DNA of 6,215 bases from an uncultured Porphyromonadaceae bacterium. Its GTDB lineage: Bacteria > Bacteroidota > Bacteroidia > Bacteroidales > Muribaculaceae. The notes beneath the pieces are model-generated. The model was not told the DNA's origin, made no database searches, and saw only the letters and a list, made by a program, of their open reading frames with translations. Both the position numbers and the translations under genes were made by a program. Shown here one piece after another: positions 4,999-6,215 of this stretch (position 1 is the stretch's first letter; every line of letters starts with the position of its first letter). The stretch is from assembly GCA_902494595.1 (NCBI GenBank), contig CABUTY010000085.1:1-6215 (forward strand), written 5' to 3'.

Positions 4999-6215
4999 TT
5001 ATCTGTGCATGATGAGGGCCGAATAGGGAGCCACGGTCACCTTGCCGCCCGGTGTGGTGGCAAGAGGGGTTGCCGCGTCAATACGGCCATCCTGCGCCAT
5101 TATCTCCCAATTGCCTTTGGGAACGTTTACCTCGCGGGCTTCCGACGACCCGTTGAATATAACCTTTATCTCCTTCCAGGCATCGCCGTTGGCATTGTCC
5201 ACGAGTGAATAGCTTATCAGATTGGGGGTCTTCGCAGAGTCTATTTTGTCGAACTTCAGATGCTTGGCAATCTGACGTGCGTCGGTCATGCGGAAGGCCG
5301 GATGAGCCTTGCGCAACGCTATCAGACCCTTGTAATAGTCGAACTGATCCTTGTATCGGGCTTTGTTGTTCCAGTCAATGGCGTTGATGGAGTCGGGCGA
5401 CTTGTATGAGTTGTGCACGCCTTTCTTGTCGCGGAACACTTCTTCGCCGGCAAACATGAAAGGAGTGCCCTGCGATGTGAATACTATTGTTTGCGCCAGC
5501 TTGGCGGCGCCCAGCATATTTTTCTCGTCCTCGCCGGCCATCGACTTCTTAAGTTTGTCGGTCAGGGTGAGGTCATCGTGGCACGACACATAGTTCACCA
5601 CCATCTCCGGGCTCTTGGCATAAGGGAATTTGGAATTGTTACCTTTCTTGTAATTCACCTGGGGATGGTCGGTGGCGGCTACGATGCCGATTTTCACTGT
5701 TTCCTCGTTGCCCGGCTTGCCGGTGGCGAAGCCACGGTCGGCAGCATCGGTATAATGACCTTTCACGGCATCGCGGAGGTCGTCGGAGAATACGGCCACA
5801 CCCTCCATCTTCGACACGTTCTCCTTCAAGGCGCGGCGTTCCGGCTGAAGCGGCGAATCGCCCGCCGTCCATCCCTCGCCATACACGAAGACCGACGGAT
5901 TGACTTCCTTGAGTTCGCGCGCAACGCGGTTCATAGTCTCCGTGTCGTGGATAGCCATGAGGTCGAAGCGGAAACCGTCGATATGGAACTCTTTGGCGAA
6001 GTATTTGGTGGAGTTCACTATGAAGTCCTGCATCTGGCGCAGGTCGGAGGCTGTCTCGTTGCCGCAGCCCGAAGCGTCGGAATAGCGGCCGTCGTCCCAG
6101 TGCCGGTGGTAATAGCCGGGAGCAGTCAGCTCGAAATTCGATTCATCGTTCTGCGCCGTGTGGTTGTACACCACATCCATCACCACGCCTATCCCTGCAT
6201 CATGAAGAGCCTTGA
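4999..6215 (-). CDS. pulA: Type I pullulanase, GH13 family, C-terminal part (5' end off the right edge)
   Basis: The frame is open to the right edge, so this is a fragment of 404 visible residues ending at TAA (4999-5001). GH13 catalytic-barrel motifs appear in order: region I DVVYNHT (fragment residues 13-19), region II GFRFD with the nucleophile aspartate at 84 (codon 5962-5964), region III YGEGW with the acid/base glutamate at 113 (5875-5877), and region IV YVSCHDD with the transition-state aspartate at 213 (5575-5577). YNHT, YGEGWTAG and VSCHDDLTLTDKL are the forms found in type I pullulanases, which cut alpha-1,6 branches of pullulan, glycogen or starch. A C-terminal beta domain covers about the last 80 residues. 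The N-terminal domains and any signal peptide are outside the window, so cellular location is unknown. A GTG at 6186 is internal, since the conserved ALHDAGIGV stretch lies upstream of it. Confidence 0.9.
   Translation of the reverse strand, partial: KALHDAGIGVVMDVVYNHTAQNDESNFELTAPGYYHRHWDDGRYSDASGCGNETASDLRQMQDFIVNSTKYFAKEFHIDGFRFDLMAIHDTETMNRVARELKEVNPSVFVYGEGWTAGDSPLQPERRALKENVSKMEGVAVFSDDLRDAVKGHYTDAADRGFATGKPGNEETVKIGIVAATDHPQVNYKKGNNSKFPYAKSPEMVVNYVSCHDDLTLTDKLKKSMAGEDEKNMLGAAKLAQTIVFTSQGTPFMFAGEEVFRDKKGVHNSYKSPDSINAIDWNNKARYKDQFDYYKGLIALRKAHPAFRMTDARQIAKHLKFDKIDSAKTPNLISYSLVDNANGDAWKEIKVIFNGSSEAREVNVPKGNWEIMAQDGRIDAATPLATTPGGKVTVAPYSALIMHR

Noticed and set aside
6184..6186. GTG as the start of the pullulanase
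   Set aside because: The frame continues upstream through conserved GH13 sequence to the window edge, so this codon is an internal valine.

Overview
The window looks like a chromosomal housekeeping region of a Bacteroidota genome, most likely order Bacteroidales. The evidence is two promoters with the TAnnTTTG -7 box typical of the phylum, start codons without clear Shine-Dalgarno sequences, a type IX secretion 'plug' family protein (formerly DUF5103), a DUF3109 protein, and close similarity in style to Bacteroides-group CorA and tRNA-Arg. A gut Muribaculaceae-like host is my guess; the sequence alone does not prove it.

Layout, left to right. On the minus strand, bases 1-531 hold the N-terminal 177 residues of a CorA-family divalent cation transporter that runs off the left edge. 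Next is a tRNA-Arg (anticodon CCG), also minus strand, with its own promoter and a strong intrinsic terminator that separates it from corA. A short AT-rich divergent intergenic region (715-887) carries the tRNA promoter on one strand and the ung promoter on the other.

A tightly packed plus-strand operon follows: ung (uracil-DNA glycosylase), a secreted T9SS plug-like protein, a cysteine-rich DUF3109 protein and a cardiolipin synthase. The junctions are a 7-nt overlap, a 22-nt gap and a 4-nt overlap. I see one convincing promoter, in front of ung, so the four genes are probably co-transcribed. The products span DNA repair, the cell envelope and membrane lipid synthesis, so the functional link between them is not obvious.

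The DUF3109 gene is bracketed by two unrelated short tandem repeats: a 7-bp repeat at its 5' junction, which also encodes the end of the plug protein, and an in-frame 9-bp repeat at its 3' end, which encodes a KEE-rich tail. These repeats are the most unusual features in the window.

The operon converges on a minus-strand type I pullulanase (GH13), of which 404 C-terminal residues are visible. A long GC-rich hairpin lies between them, with its T-run on the pullulanase side. I find no mobile element, CRISPR array or phage gene, and no new multi-gene system; the region is mostly ordinary core genome.
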